NCBI RefSeq assembly: GCF_020531945.1
Contig: NZ_JAJATZ010000008.1
Span: forward strand, 1-64,000
DNA from: Loktanella gaetbuli
Lineage (GTDB): Bacteria; Pseudomonadota; Alphaproteobacteria; Rhodobacterales; Rhodobacteraceae
Length of the DNA stretch: 64,000 nt
Reading direction: 5' to 3'
Shown here: piece by piece, positions 35,364-45,056 of the stretch
Numbering within the stretch: the stretch's first letter is position 1
How the letters are laid out: each line of letters starts with the position of its first letter
The notes under the pieces: generated by a model
The model's input: only the letters and a program-made list of their open reading frames with translations
Told to the model about the DNA's origin: nothing
Database searches by the model: none
Translations under genes and position numbers: made by a program

Positions 35364-36626
35364 TTACTTGTCTTCGAGTGCTTCGCTCACGAGCATCAGG
35401 ATTTCTTCGGATGCTTCGGCACTGTCCAACTCGCCATAGGCGAACAGTTCCAGCGTGTCCTCGATGCCCGCACGTACGTCGGGATCCTCGTTGTAGGGGC
35501 TGATCGCGGGTGCGACCGCTTGCATCACCATGTCCTGCGCATCGACCTGGATCTGTTCGATCCCCCCGTTTTCCAGCAGCTGGGCCGCGGCCACGTCGGA
35601 CGACGGCACACCACGGGCGGACCCCATGGCCGCGATCCCGTCGGGCTGCGTCAGCAGGCAGTTCAGCACCTCTGCCGCGGCCTGCTGATTGGGCGAATTG
35701 GCCGAGATCGAAAACACCATGGACGGCTTGCGGTAGACACCGTCGTTCTGCGCGCCTTCTACGCGCAACAGTCCAGCCGGCACCAGTTCCTGCCCCTCGG
35801 CCAAGGGATCAGAAATCTTGAAGAACGTCGTGTCCCACTGATAGCTGCCCGCGATCTGACCAGAGGTCCAATCCGCGTTTTCATGCAACGCGATGTTGCC
35901 CTGCGCCGCGCGGTCCTGCCAGCCCTTGATGACATGGTTGTCGACCATCGCCTGATACATGTCGATGCCCGCTTGCAGTTCGGCGGCGGACCACTGAACC
36001 GCGTTGGTTTCGGGATTGATAAAGGATTTGCCAGTCTGCTGGGTCACGATCATCTGGATCAGCAGGGACGCGTCCAGACCGATGCCTTCAAGCGGGTAAT
36101 AATTGTCGCCCAGCTTTTCGGCGAACACCGGACCGGCAGCCATCAACTCGTCGAACGTGGTCGGCAGAGGCAGACCGGCCTTGTCAAAGGTGGTCTTGTT
36201 GAAAAAGAAGATGCGACCTGACACCGACGCGGGAAGGCCGTTCAACGCGCCATTGCGGGTGGATGCCTCAAGTTCTTCGTCGGACCATTGGGACAGGTCG
36301 ATCGTATCCGCGAACTGACGCAGATCGGCAAAACCGTCACCGTTTTCGGAAAAGATCGGCAGCCACGGCCAGTTGATCTGCATGATGTCGGCCTCTGTGC
36401 CGCCTGCCAGTTGGGTGGCGACCTTTTCAAAATGGCCGGACCAGCCCGTGAACTCTGGCTTGATCGTATGGCCAAGCGCCTCGCCACAGACCTCAAGCGC
36501 GGCTTGCGTCGCCTCGTGACGGCTGTCGCCGCCCCACCAGCTCATCCTTAGGTCTTCGGCCTTGGCTGTCCCGGCCAGGGTCGTGGTGGCCAACGCAGCC
36601 CCCAAAATCGTTTTGAAATATGTCAT
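35364..36626 (-). CDS. togB: Oligogalacturonide ABC transporter, substrate-binding protein
   Basis: This is a periplasmic receptor of 420 residues. The signal peptide is MTYFKTILGAALATTTLAG with cleavage near AKA-ED (about residue 23). The mature start LRMSWWGGDSRHEATQAAL and the blocks FTGWSGHFEKVATQLAGG and IMQINWPWLPIFSENGDGF closely resemble TogB of plant-pathogenic enterobacteria, which binds oligogalacturonides. ATG 36626 has an ideal GGGAGGAAAAC ribosome site; an extended upstream reading is rejected. It lies after the ATPase and permease genes and before the GH28, GH105 and CE8 genes, which supports an oligogalacturonide ligand. Confidence 0.9.
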   Translation of the reverse strand: MTYFKTILGAALATTTLAGTAKAEDLRMSWWGGDSRHEATQAALEVCGEALGHTIKPEFTGWSGHFEKVATQLAGGTEADIMQINWPWLPIFSENGDGFADLRQFADTIDLSQWSDEELEASTRNGALNGLPASVSGRIFFFNKTTFDKAGLPLPTTFDELMAAGPVFAEKLGDNYYPLEGIGLDASLLIQMIVTQQTGKSFINPETNAVQWSAAELQAGIDMYQAMVDNHVIKGWQDRAAQGNIALHENADWTSGQIAGSYQWDTTFFKISDPLAEGQELVPAGLLRVEGAQNDGVYRKPSMVFSISANSPNQQAAAEVLNCLLTQPDGIAAMGSARGVPSSDVAAAQLLENGGIEQIQVDAQDMVMQAVAPAISPYNEDPDVRAGIEDTLELFAYGELDSAEASEEILMLVSEALEDK

Positions 36627-36636
36627 GTTTTCCTCC

Positions 36637-37773
36637 CTATGACAGTGATTTGGTTTGGTCCGCGAGCGAGATGTTCGCCCCGCTTTCCCGGTCGAACAGA
36701 TGGATTCGCGCGCCGTGGGGGCGCATCGAAACCGCGTCACCGCGCCGGATGCCGGTGTCGAATTTGTCGTTCGGGATCACGGCGATAAAGGTGCTGTCCC
36801 CGATGTTCATGTGCAGATTGACCTCGTGGCCCATGAACTCGATGTTGTGGACCGTGCCGGCAAAGGCATCGGGCGTGCCTGCCGCCACGATGTCCATGTT
36901 TTGCGGCCGGATGCCGAATGTGACCGGCCCCTCCTGCGCGGTTAGCCGCGCGGCCAATTCCGGTGGCACAGCAATGGACTGGCCAGCCAGCGTGATTTTC
37001 AGACCGCCGTCATCGGCCAGCACCGCCGGGGCCAGGTTCATTTCGGGCATCCCGATGAACCCGGCCACGAACGCATTGGCAGGCCGTTCATACAGCGTCA
37101 CCGGATCGGCCACCTGCATGATGTGGCCTTCTTTCATAACGCAGATGCGGTCGCCCATGGTCATCGCCTCGACCTGATCGTGGGTCACGTAAACCACGGT
37201 CGCGGGCCGCCCTTCGTCGCGCAGACGCTTGTGCAGATCGGTGATCCGAATGCGCATCGACGCGCGCAGCTTGGCGTCCAGGTTCGACAATGGCTCGTCG
37301 AACAGAAAGACTTCGGGCGATTTGATCAGCGCGCGGCCCACGGCAACCCGTTGGGCCTGACCGCCCGAGAGTTGCTTTGGCAGACGGTCGAGCAGTTCCT
37401 CGATCTCGAGAATGCCCGACACCTCTTGCGTCGCACTTTCGATCCTGGCCGCAGGTTCACGTTTGAGCTTTAGCCCGAACGACAGGTTCCGCCGCACTTT
37501 CATATGCGGATAAAGCGCGTAATTCTGGAACACCATCGCGATGCCCCGCTTGCCCGGAACCAGGTCGTTCACGACGTTTTCCCCGATGCGGATTTCGCCG
37601 CCGGTGATGGTTTCCAGTCCCGCGATCATCCGCAGGGTGGTGGATTTCGCACAGCCCGACGGCCCCACAAGCACCATGAATTCGCCGTCCGCGACATGCA
37701 GATCAATGCCATGCACCGCCTTGAAGCCGCCGCCATAGACCTTTTCGACGGATGTAAGTTGCAGATCAGCCAT
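36637..37773 (-). CDS. togA: Oligogalacturonide ABC transporter, ATP-binding protein (MalK/UgpC type)
   Basis: This is a 378-residue cytoplasmic ATPase. Walker A GPSGCAKST, the Q-loop VFQNYALYPHMKV, signature LSGGQAQRVAVGRAL, Walker B VFLFDEPLSNLDAKLR and the THDQVEAMTMGDR switch are present, followed by a C-terminal TOBE regulatory domain (about 240-378). This is the carbohydrate-importer (CUT1) type. ATG 37773 overlaps the permease stop by one base. The tog name comes from context and the binding protein. Confidence 0.9.
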   Translation of the reverse strand: MADLQLTSVEKVYGGGFKAVHGIDLHVADGEFMVLVGPSGCAKSTTLRMIAGLETITGGEIRIGENVVNDLVPGKRGIAMVFQNYALYPHMKVRRNLSFGLKLKREPAARIESATQEVSGILEIEELLDRLPKQLSGGQAQRVAVGRALIKSPEVFLFDEPLSNLDAKLRASMRIRITDLHKRLRDEGRPATVVYVTHDQVEAMTMGDRICVMKEGHIMQVADPVTLYERPANAFVAGFIGMPEMNLAPAVLADDGGLKITLAGQSIAVPPELAARLTAQEGPVTFGIRPQNMDIVAAGTPDAFAGTVHNIEFMGHEVNLHMNIGDSTFIAVIPNDKFDTGIRRGDAVSMRPHGARIHLFDRESGANISLADQTKSLS

Positions 37774-38684
37774 CAGCCTTTGACCCCTCCGGTTGAGATA
37801 CCTTCGATGAAGTATTTTTGAGCGATGAAGAACACGATCAGCGACGGGGCCAGCGCAAGCACGGTCATCGCGAGGATCTGGTTCCAGTTGAACGCCTCGG
37901 TCGTGTCGATGCTGAGTTTCAGCGCAAGCGACACCGGATAGTTTTCGACCGAAGAGATGTAGATCAGCGGCCCGAGGAAATCGTTCATGGTCCACATGAA
38001 CTGAAACAGACAGACCGAGATGATGGCCGGCATCAGCATCGGCACGACCACATACCAAAGCACCTGGAACGTGTTCGCCCCGTCGACCCTTGCTGCCTCT
38101 TCCATGTCACGCGGGATCGACCGCATGAACTGGATCAGCATGAAAACGAAAAACGCCTCGAGTGCGAACCACTGCGGCACGAACAGCGGCAGGTAGGTAT
38201 CCAGCCAGCCCAATTCCCGAAACAGCAGGTACTGCGGGATGCGCGTGACCACGTCGGGCAGCAGCAATGTTGCGATCAGGATGCCGAAAAGGATCTTCTT
38301 GCCCGGAAAATCGAACCGCGCGAACCCGTAGGCCACGATCACCGATGAAAACGCCGTGCCCAGCATTTTCGGGATCACGATATAAAGCGAGTTCATGAAG
38401 AACCGCGCAAAGGTATAGGGCGTCGAGGTTTGCCAGCCATCGATATAGCCTTGGATCGTAGGGTCCTTGGGCCAGAACGCGGCAGAGCTGAATATCTCTT
38501 CGTTGGTTTTGAACGATGCGCCCACCAGCCAGATCAGCGGATAGAGCATCAACAAGCCAAATGCAGTCAGCACCACATAGCGGATGATCGCGCCGCGCCT
38601 TTGTTCGCGCTGAATCTTGAGTTCCTGCGGCGACCGCGTGCGTTCGGACTGCGGCATCGGTTTGAGATCGGGGATCGTGGTCAT
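37773..38684 (-). CDS. togN: Oligogalacturonide ABC transporter, permease (MalG type)
   Basis: This is an inner-membrane permease of 303 residues with a polar N-terminus and six helices. The EAA coupling loop is visible as MEEAARVDGANTFQVLWYVVVPML. CUT1 permeases of the MalG branch end in a polar YFIEGISTGGVKG-like tail, as here (EGISTGGVKG), which is a hallmark of the branch. ATG 38684 is chosen over an upstream in-frame start because the shorter product aligns with family length. The assignment of M versus N is by order and branch. Confidence 0.87.
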   Translation of the reverse strand: MTTIPDLKPMPQSERTRSPQELKIQREQRRGAIIRYVVLTAFGLLMLYPLIWLVGASFKTNEEIFSSAAFWPKDPTIQGYIDGWQTSTPYTFARFFMNSLYIVIPKMLGTAFSSVIVAYGFARFDFPGKKILFGILIATLLLPDVVTRIPQYLLFRELGWLDTYLPLFVPQWFALEAFFVFMLIQFMRSIPRDMEEAARVDGANTFQVLWYVVVPMLMPAIISVCLFQFMWTMNDFLGPLIYISSVENYPVSLALKLSIDTTEAFNWNQILAMTVLALAPSLIVFFIAQKYFIEGISTGGVKG

Positions 38685-38688
38685 GGCC

Positions 38689-39573
38689 TCAGCTCCTCTT
38701 GTCGCCGGCGTAGTAGACCCACTTTTTCGACGACCAGAAGGCAATCAGGGTCAGCACCATGATGATGACGAAAAGGACCCAGGCGATGGCAGAGGCATAG
38801 CCCATGTCAAAGCTCTTGAAGGCCTTGTCGTAGATATAAAGCGGCAGCAGATAGGTGGATTTCAGCGGACCACCATTGGTGATGATGTAGGGGCCGTTGA
38901 ATTCCTGAAACGCCTGCACCGTCTGCATGATCAGGTTGAAAAAGATCACCGGCGTGATCAGTGGCACGGTGATATAGCGGAACTGCTGCCATTTGCCCGC
39001 GCCGTCGATGCTGGACGCCTCATACAGCGATTTGTCCACGGATTGCAGTGCCGCGAGAAAGATCACCATCGCCGATCCGAATTGCCAGCAGCGCAGCAGC
39101 GTCAGCGTGAACAGCGCATTCTGCGGGTCGCCGAACCAGTTGACCGGTTCCATCCCGATGGCCGTCAGGCCCATGTTCACCAAGCCTGCTTCGGCAAAGA
39201 TGTAGCGCCACAGCACGGCAATCGCGATCGACCCGCCCAGAACCGACGGCACATAATAGGCCGTGCGGAAAAACCCGATCGCCTTGAGCTTGTAGTTCAG
39301 CACCACCGCCACCAGCAGCGCAAAGGCCAGCTTCAGCGGGACGGTCATGAACACGTACAGCAGCGTGACGTTCAATGATTTGGAAAACGTCCGGTCACGG
39401 GTAAACAGCCGTTCGTAGTTGTCGAGGCCCACCCATTCCGGCGTCGACAGCAGATCGTAATCCGTGAACGACAGATAGAGCGAGGCCAGGAACGGAAAGG
39501 CCGTGAACAGAAACAACCCGAAGATGTAGGGGGACACATAAGCGATCCCCAGAAACTTGCTGTCACCACCCAT
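38689..39573 (-). CDS. togM: Oligogalacturonide ABC transporter, permease (MalF/UgpA type)
   Basis: This is an inner-membrane permease of 294 residues with six helices. The opening helix is IAYVSPYIFGLFLFTAFPFL, and the coupling EAA loop is YEASSIDGAGKWQQFRYITVPL. A WVGLDNYERLF block in the first periplasmic loop is typical of CUT1 permeases. It overlaps the GH4 stop by one base (TAATG) and is followed by the second permease after 4 bases. Confidence 0.87.
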   Translation of the reverse strand: MGGDSKFLGIAYVSPYIFGLFLFTAFPFLASLYLSFTDYDLLSTPEWVGLDNYERLFTRDRTFSKSLNVTLLYVFMTVPLKLAFALLVAVVLNYKLKAIGFFRTAYYVPSVLGGSIAIAVLWRYIFAEAGLVNMGLTAIGMEPVNWFGDPQNALFTLTLLRCWQFGSAMVIFLAALQSVDKSLYEASSIDGAGKWQQFRYITVPLITPVIFFNLIMQTVQAFQEFNGPYIITNGGPLKSTYLLPLYIYDKAFKSFDMGYASAIAWVLFVIIMVLTLIAFWSSKKWVYYAGDKRS

Positions 39574-40958
39574 TACGAAGCCTCCCTCAATAGATCACGG
39601 GGCAAATGGTGCGATGTGGCCTGCACCATTTCATGAAACATCAGCCGCGCCGTATCCGTAGGCAACGGCGCAACCAGAGGATCGGTGCGGAACAGGCCGA
39701 ACAGATCGTCCCAGCGGTTTTCGACCACTGCAGCCAGCAGGTCTGTCTGCCGTGCCGCATGGTCCCGTACGATGTCGTGCAGCGCATCGGGCAGACGCCC
39801 GGCTACCAGTGGTGTCACGCCCAGCGATGAAAACAGCGCGTTCGTTTCCACAATCGTGCCCATGGGCAGGCCGTCCATCTGGCCGCGATTGGGCAGGTTT
39901 ACGTTGCTGACAAAATCACCTAGCCCCATCAGCCCCTTGATCTGATCGACCAAGGCCTCGTCCGAACGGTCAGCATGCGGCGCGCCCTCCCCTGCGGCAA
40001 GCGCACTTGCCCGCGCGCGTTTTTCGGTGCGGTCCCGGATCCGGTAGGACACCGGCGTCAGCGCGAAATCCCAGTCCTGTGCGGTATCGAGGTATTCGGC
40101 CTGCGGCACGAATTCTGCCAGGTGGCGATCCCCGGCAGCGGCGGGAATGCCAAAGCGGCGATACATGTCAAACTTCACACGACTGCGGTCCATGAAATAC
40201 AGATCGTGCTCGTCGCCCGGATCGACCGCGCGCGGGGACCAACCGCTGTTGCCGTGCTGATCGGCAAAGGCGCGATAGGCGGGCAGCATGTCGCGCCCGT
40301 CCAGCCCGATGGCATCGACAAAGGTAAAGTGATTGATGCCCAGCACGTTGACCTGCACATCGCGGTGGCTGTGGTGCTGGGCACCCGCCTGCTGATTGGC
40401 GATCCAGGCAACCTGATGGCGCAGCTTTGTCACCTCGTGGCACTCTCCCCACAGGCGGATGCCCGGAAACGCGTGATACATGGCAGCCGTCAGCACGCTC
40501 ATCGGGTTGGTCAGGTTGCAGACCCAGGCCTTTGGCGCATGATCGCGGATGGCCTCGGCAATCGGCAACATCATCGGGATCGACCGCAGCGCCCGCACGA
40601 AGCCGCCTGGACCGACCGTATCGCCCACCGCCTGCTTGATCCCATATCGCGCGGGAATATCCACGTCGTGGGCCATGTCATCGAATTCACCGGGCAGGAT
40701 CGACACGACCACCACGTCAGCACCGGTCAGGGCGTCCTGCAACGATGGCACCGCCCGATAGACCGCGGGCGTCCCCTTCGACACCTCGGCGAACCGTGTG
40801 CCGATCCTGGCGTTCCGCTCTGCCGCGGCATGGTCGATGTCATAAAGCCTGACATGGGCTGCCAGCGCCGTGTCATGGGCCAGATCAGCCATCAGCTTGG
40901 TCGCCCAATTCAACGATCCACCGCCGATATATGCGATTGTTACAGGTCTCCGGGTCAC
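39573..40958 (-). CDS. GH4 alpha-galacturonidase (LplD-like, CHEV motif)
   Basis: GH4 enzymes are NAD- and divalent-metal-dependent glycosidases. The Rossmann motif YIGGGSLNW opens the protein, and CNLTNPM and GINHF blocks follow. The Cys-His metal motif reads GECHEVTKLR. The CHEV variant is, from memory, diagnostic of the alpha-galacturonidase clade (B. subtilis LplD), distinct from CHSV, CDMP or CNVP clades. The 461 residues match. The start is GTG 40958, overlapping the uxaA stop as GTGA. Context in a pectin operon supports release of galacturonate from short oligomers in the cytoplasm. Alpha-galactosidase or glucuronidase activity is the alternative. Confidence 0.88.
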   Translation of the reverse strand: MTRRPVTIAYIGGGSLNWATKLMADLAHDTALAAHVRLYDIDHAAAERNARIGTRFAEVSKGTPAVYRAVPSLQDALTGADVVVVSILPGEFDDMAHDVDIPARYGIKQAVGDTVGPGGFVRALRSIPMMLPIAEAIRDHAPKAWVCNLTNPMSVLTAAMYHAFPGIRLWGECHEVTKLRHQVAWIANQQAGAQHHSHRDVQVNVLGINHFTFVDAIGLDGRDMLPAYRAFADQHGNSGWSPRAVDPGDEHDLYFMDRSRVKFDMYRRFGIPAAAGDRHLAEFVPQAEYLDTAQDWDFALTPVSYRIRDRTEKRARASALAAGEGAPHADRSDEALVDQIKGLMGLGDFVSNVNLPNRGQMDGLPMGTIVETNALFSSLGVTPLVAGRLPDALHDIVRDHAARQTDLLAAVVENRWDDLFGLFRTDPLVAPLPTDTARLMFHEMVQATSHHLPRDLLREAS

Positions 40959-42478
40959 ATCACCGCTCCGATTTGCCAGGGTACGAATTCGTTGTCGCCC
41001 AGGCCCAGCGCCTCGGACTTGGTCGTCTGCCCCGATGCGGTGGCGCGGATCAGGTCAAAGATTTCGCGCCCCTTGTCGGACATCGTGATCCCACCGGACA
41101 GGATATCGCCGGTGTTCAGGTCCATGTCGTCGGGCATCTGGTTGAACAGACGGTCCGACGTGGCCAGCTTGATCGTGGGGGCGGGTTTCGATCCAAAGGC
41201 CGAACCGCGACCCGTCGTGAACACCACGATCTGCGCACCACCCGCGATCTGCCCCGTGGCGGACACCGGATCATAGCCCGGCGTGTCCATGAAGACGAAA
41301 CCGGGCTGCACGACCTGTTCGGCATAATCATAGACCGCCATCAACGGGGTCGCCCCGGCCTTGGCCGCAGCGCCCAACGACTTTTCAAGGATCGTGGTAA
41401 TGCCGCCCTGCTTGTTACCGGGGCTTGGGTTGTTGTCCATCGAACCGCCGTTCTGCGCGGCGTAACCTTCCCACCACTTGATCTGCGCGATCAGCTTGTC
41501 GGCCACGGCCTGGCTGTTCGCACGACGCAACAGCAGTTGTTCGGCACCGTAGATTTCGGGCGTCTCTGACAGGATCGCGGTGCCGCCCTGGGCCACGATC
41601 AGATCGCTGGCGATGCCAAGCGCGGGGTTTGCAGTTATGCTGGAAAATCCATCGGACCCGCCGCACTGCAATGCGACACGCAGCGCGCTCATAGGCTGGG
41701 GGGTGCGGTTGATGTCGTTCACCGCAGGCAGGATCAGCGCCACATGCGCCTTGATCGCGTCCACTGTGGCGCGGGTGCCGCCAGTGTCCTGAATGGTCAG
41801 CGCATGGAACCGGTCGGTGCCCGCATCGCCGAAATGCGATTGCATCCGCGCGATCTGCATGACCTCGCATCCAAGACCGACAAAGACCGTGGCACCCACG
41901 TTCGGGTGGGTTGCGTGACCCCACAGAACCCGGTCCAGAATGTCATAGCCACGCCCGCTGTTAGCCATGCCGCAACCGGTGCCGTGGGCCAGTGCGACGA
42001 TGCCGTCGACATTCCCGTAGCCGTCAAGCAGGCCGCTTGCCTCGATCTCGGCGGCGGCACGCCGGATCACCGTGGCCGAGCAGTTCACCGTCGCCACAAG
42101 GGCGATGTAATTGCGCGTGCCCACGCGGCCATCGGCGCGGGCATATCCGTCAAAGGTCAGGGCATCGGTTTGCGGGATTGCCGCTTGGGCCGACGCCAGA
42201 TCGGCCCCGATGGCGTAATCCTGTTCGGGATTGGCAAAGGTGCAGTTGTGCGTATGGACATGCGCACCCGCCGCAATCGCCTCGGTCGCCTGGCCGATGA
42301 ACTGTCCGAACTTGATGACCGACGCACCCGCAGGCATCGCAACGCGTGCAACCTTGTGACCCGACGGGACCGGTGCCACCAGCGGCGCACCAAGGCCCAG
42401 CGGATCGGCACCCGCCCCGGCACGTTCCGTCAGGACGGCGACCGTATCACCGGGGTGGAGGACCAGCGGATCAGTCAT
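40955..42478 (-). CDS. uxaA: Altronate dehydratase
   Basis: This dehydrates D-altronate to 2-keto-3-deoxygluconate (EC 4.2.1.7), the third step of galacturonate breakdown. The 507-residue protein has the N-terminal SAF-like domain (residues 1-90, with HTHNC) and the large C-terminal domain with GYARADGRVGTRNY, HGTGCGM, GLGCEV and LQCGGSDGFSSITANPALG blocks. The conserved Cys residues probably ligate the iron cofactor. It overlaps uxuA by 8 bases and the GH4 gene by 4. Confidence 0.95.
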   Translation of the reverse strand: MTDPLVLHPGDTVAVLTERAGAGADPLGLGAPLVAPVPSGHKVARVAMPAGASVIKFGQFIGQATEAIAAGAHVHTHNCTFANPEQDYAIGADLASAQAAIPQTDALTFDGYARADGRVGTRNYIALVATVNCSATVIRRAAAEIEASGLLDGYGNVDGIVALAHGTGCGMANSGRGYDILDRVLWGHATHPNVGATVFVGLGCEVMQIARMQSHFGDAGTDRFHALTIQDTGGTRATVDAIKAHVALILPAVNDINRTPQPMSALRVALQCGGSDGFSSITANPALGIASDLIVAQGGTAILSETPEIYGAEQLLLRRANSQAVADKLIAQIKWWEGYAAQNGGSMDNNPSPGNKQGGITTILEKSLGAAAKAGATPLMAVYDYAEQVVQPGFVFMDTPGYDPVSATGQIAGGAQIVVFTTGRGSAFGSKPAPTIKLATSDRLFNQMPDDMDLNTGDILSGGITMSDKGREIFDLIRATASGQTTKSEALGLGDNEFVPWQIGAVM

Positions 42479-43643
42479 GGGCCAACGCCTTGATCACGCC
42501 GCGCAGCTCTGCCAATCCGCGCAGCCGACCGATCAGCGGATAGCCGGGGATCAGGTCGCGGGTCAGGTCCGACAGCATGTGGTGGCCGTGGTCGGGCCGG
42601 AACGGGATCGCATGGTCGGCACGGCCCGCATCGCGGCGGCGCGCCTGTTCCGTCAAGAGCACGCGGATCAGCGCGACCATATCCGTGTCGCCCTCCAGGT
42701 GATCCGATTCCTCGAACGATCCATCGGGGTCCTTTCGGACGTTGCGCAAGTGCGCGAAATGAATCCGGTCGGCCACTTGGGCCGCAATCGCGGGCACGTC
42801 ATTTGCGGGATTCGCCCCGAGAGAGCCGGAACACAGCGTGATTCCGTTGGCAGGACTTTCGTGCGCCTTCAGCACCCAATCAAGATCAGCACCATCCGAC
42901 ACGATGCGCGGCAGACCCAGAATGTCACGGGGCGGATCATCGGGATGCACGCACAGCCGCAGCCCCAGATCTTCTGCGGTCGGCACCACCTCGTCCAGAA
43001 ACCGTTTGTAGTTGCTGCGTAAGGCGTCGCGGTCGATGCCATCGTATCCCGCGAGGGCCGTTTTCAGACCAGCTATATCGTAACGGTCGAACGCCCCCGG
43101 CAATCCCGCCATGATCGCAGACAGCAAACCAGCGCGGTCGTCCTCTGTCGCCGCCTGAAACCAAGCCGCCGCCTTGGCCAGTACCGCGTGGCTATAGTCG
43201 TCCTCTGCCGCGCGACGCCCCAGCATGTAAATTTCAAACGCGGCCATGCGCACGGCATCGAACCGCAGACAGGTGGCACCGCCGTCAACGGGGGCCGCCA
43301 GATCGGTCCGCGTCCAGTCCAGCAACGGCATGAAGTTGTAGCAGATCGTGGTGACGCCCTCGGCCGCGAGATTGGCCATGGACTGACGGTAGTTGGCAAA
43401 GAAGGTGGTCAGATCGCCCTCGCCCTTTTTGATCCGCTCGTGGACCGGCAGGCTTTCGACCACGACCCAATTGAAACCCGCATCCACGATCTGACGCTTG
43501 CGCGCGGCAATCGCGTCTTGCGGCCAGACCTCGCCGTAGGGGATACCGTGCAGCGCGGTGACAATGCCCCGCGCGCCGGTCTGCGCCACGTCACCCAAGG
43601 AAATGCTGTCGAATTCTCCGTACCAGCGCCAACTCTCGATCAT
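42471..43643 (-). CDS. uxuA: Mannonate dehydratase
   Basis: This dehydrates D-mannonate to 2-keto-3-deoxygluconate (EC 4.2.1.8) on the glucuronate branch. The 390 residues match UxuA. RWYGEFDSISLGDVAQTGA opens the protein, with YNFMPLLDWTRTDL, LCVHPDDPP, LCSGSLGANPANDV, FAHLRNV and FRPDHGHHML blocks that supply the metal-binding His, Cys and Asp. It sits between the reductase and uxaA with 4- and 8-base overlaps. Confidence 0.95.
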   Translation of the reverse strand: MIESWRWYGEFDSISLGDVAQTGARGIVTALHGIPYGEVWPQDAIAARKRQIVDAGFNWVVVESLPVHERIKKGEGDLTTFFANYRQSMANLAAEGVTTICYNFMPLLDWTRTDLAAPVDGGATCLRFDAVRMAAFEIYMLGRRAAEDDYSHAVLAKAAAWFQAATEDDRAGLLSAIMAGLPGAFDRYDIAGLKTALAGYDGIDRDALRSNYKRFLDEVVPTAEDLGLRLCVHPDDPPRDILGLPRIVSDGADLDWVLKAHESPANGITLCSGSLGANPANDVPAIAAQVADRIHFAHLRNVRKDPDGSFEESDHLEGDTDMVALIRVLLTEQARRRDAGRADHAIPFRPDHGHHMLSDLTRDLIPGYPLIGRLRGLAELRGVIKALAHD

Positions 43644-45049
43644 CGGATGGCCCTCTTGATGGCGGCACGGACACCGTCCTGCCAGATGACCGACGCGGCC
43701 TGTGACACAGGCCCCTGCAAGCGGTCAGCCAGATCGCGGGGAAAGATTTCCGCCACCGACAACAAGGATGCGACGATGCCGGCAGGGTCGTCCTGTGACT
43801 GTGCCAGTGCATGCAGACGGTCGGCCATGGGATCGCGCACGTCGATGGGCTGTCCGGCCGCATCCGTGCCGGTGACATAGCGCATCCATGCGGCAATGGC
43901 CGTGCAAAGTCCCTCGACGGGTCGTCCCGCATCGAGGTTGTCGCGCACCGTACCCAGAATGCGTTGCGGCAGTTTCTGGCTGCCGTCCATCGCGATCTGC
44001 CATGTCCGGTGGCGGATGGCGGGGTTGGCGTAGCGGTCCATCAGGGCATCGGCATATTCGGTCAGGCTTACCCCCTGTGGCGCAGTCACGGCGGGCGAGA
44101 TTTCGGACCAAAGGGCATGGACGTACGCGGCGAAATCGGGGTCCGCGACGGTGTCCGCGATGGTCTCGTGCCCGGCCAGATAGCCGGTATAGGCCAGCGC
44201 GGAATGGGTGCCGTTCAGCATCCGCAGCTTCATGTCCTCGTGCGCGGTGACGTCCGCGACAAGTTCGACACCCGCAGCCCTCAGGTCGGGGCGGGTGCCG
44301 CCGACGAAATCATCCTCGACGGCCCATTGGGAAAACGGCTCGTGCAGCACTGGTGCGGCATCGGGGATGCCGGTCAGGGCAGTCACCCGCGCGATGTCGG
44401 CCTGGGTGGTTGCGGGGGTGATCCGGTCCACCATCGTTGACGGAAACCTGCCCTCGGCTGCAATCCAGTCGGCAAGCGGCGGATCAATCTGCCGCGCGAG
44501 TTGCAACACCATTTCACGCACGAGCCTGCCGTTGTTTGGCAGATTGTCACAGGTCAGCACCGTAAAGGGGGGCGTTCCCGCAGCCCGGCGGCGCGCCAGC
44601 GCCCGCACCAGAAAACCCGGTGCCGACACGGGCAGGTCATGCGACAGATCGTGCCGGATATCAGGATGATCGAGGTTCAGTTTCCCGGTCGCGGGATTGT
44701 GGCAATATCCCTTTTCCGTGACGGTCAACGTGACGATCCGGACGCCGGGATCGGTCATTGTCGCCAGTACCGCTTCGGGGTTTTCTGGCGCGACGAGCAC
44801 GTCATTGAGCAGCGTGATATCGCGCGTCTGCTCGCCTTCGGGGGCCAGCGTGACAGAGGTGTAGTGCCAGTCACGCAGGCGCAGCGCGTCGCGTGTGTCG
44901 GGGCTGCGCAGGGACACGCCCACGATGCCCCAATCGCCGCCCGACGCGGCCATTGCGTCGGCGATATAGACGCAACCGAATGCGCGAAAGAACGCGCCAA
45001 GTCCCAGATGGACGATGCCGGTTGCTGGACGCGCCACCGCGTCATTCAT
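43640..45049 (-). CDS. uxuB: Mannitol dehydrogenase family uronate reductase (fructuronate and possibly tagaturonate reductase)
   Basis: This reduces fructuronate to mannonate, or tagaturonate to altronate, with NADH. The family blocks VTLTVTEKGYC, CDNLPNNG and the catalytic KLRMLNGTHSALAY (Lys, Asn, His) are present. The first block reads HLGLGAFFRAF, with Phe at both positions where the usual GAFHRAH has His. ATG 45049 is chosen, giving 469 residues and a 7-base gap to kduD; a longer reading from 45106 would overlap kduD by 50 bases. It is the only such reductase in the locus although both uxaA and uxuA are present. The gene symbol is by neighbourhood. Confidence 0.85.
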   Translation of the reverse strand: MNDAVARPATGIVHLGLGAFFRAFGCVYIADAMAASGGDWGIVGVSLRSPDTRDALRLRDWHYTSVTLAPEGEQTRDITLLNDVLVAPENPEAVLATMTDPGVRIVTLTVTEKGYCHNPATGKLNLDHPDIRHDLSHDLPVSAPGFLVRALARRRAAGTPPFTVLTCDNLPNNGRLVREMVLQLARQIDPPLADWIAAEGRFPSTMVDRITPATTQADIARVTALTGIPDAAPVLHEPFSQWAVEDDFVGGTRPDLRAAGVELVADVTAHEDMKLRMLNGTHSALAYTGYLAGHETIADTVADPDFAAYVHALWSEISPAVTAPQGVSLTEYADALMDRYANPAIRHRTWQIAMDGSQKLPQRILGTVRDNLDAGRPVEGLCTAIAAWMRYVTGTDAAGQPIDVRDPMADRLHALAQSQDDPAGIVASLLSVAEIFPRDLADRLQGPVSQAASVIWQDGVRAAIKRAIR

Positions 45050-45056
45050 TTGACCG

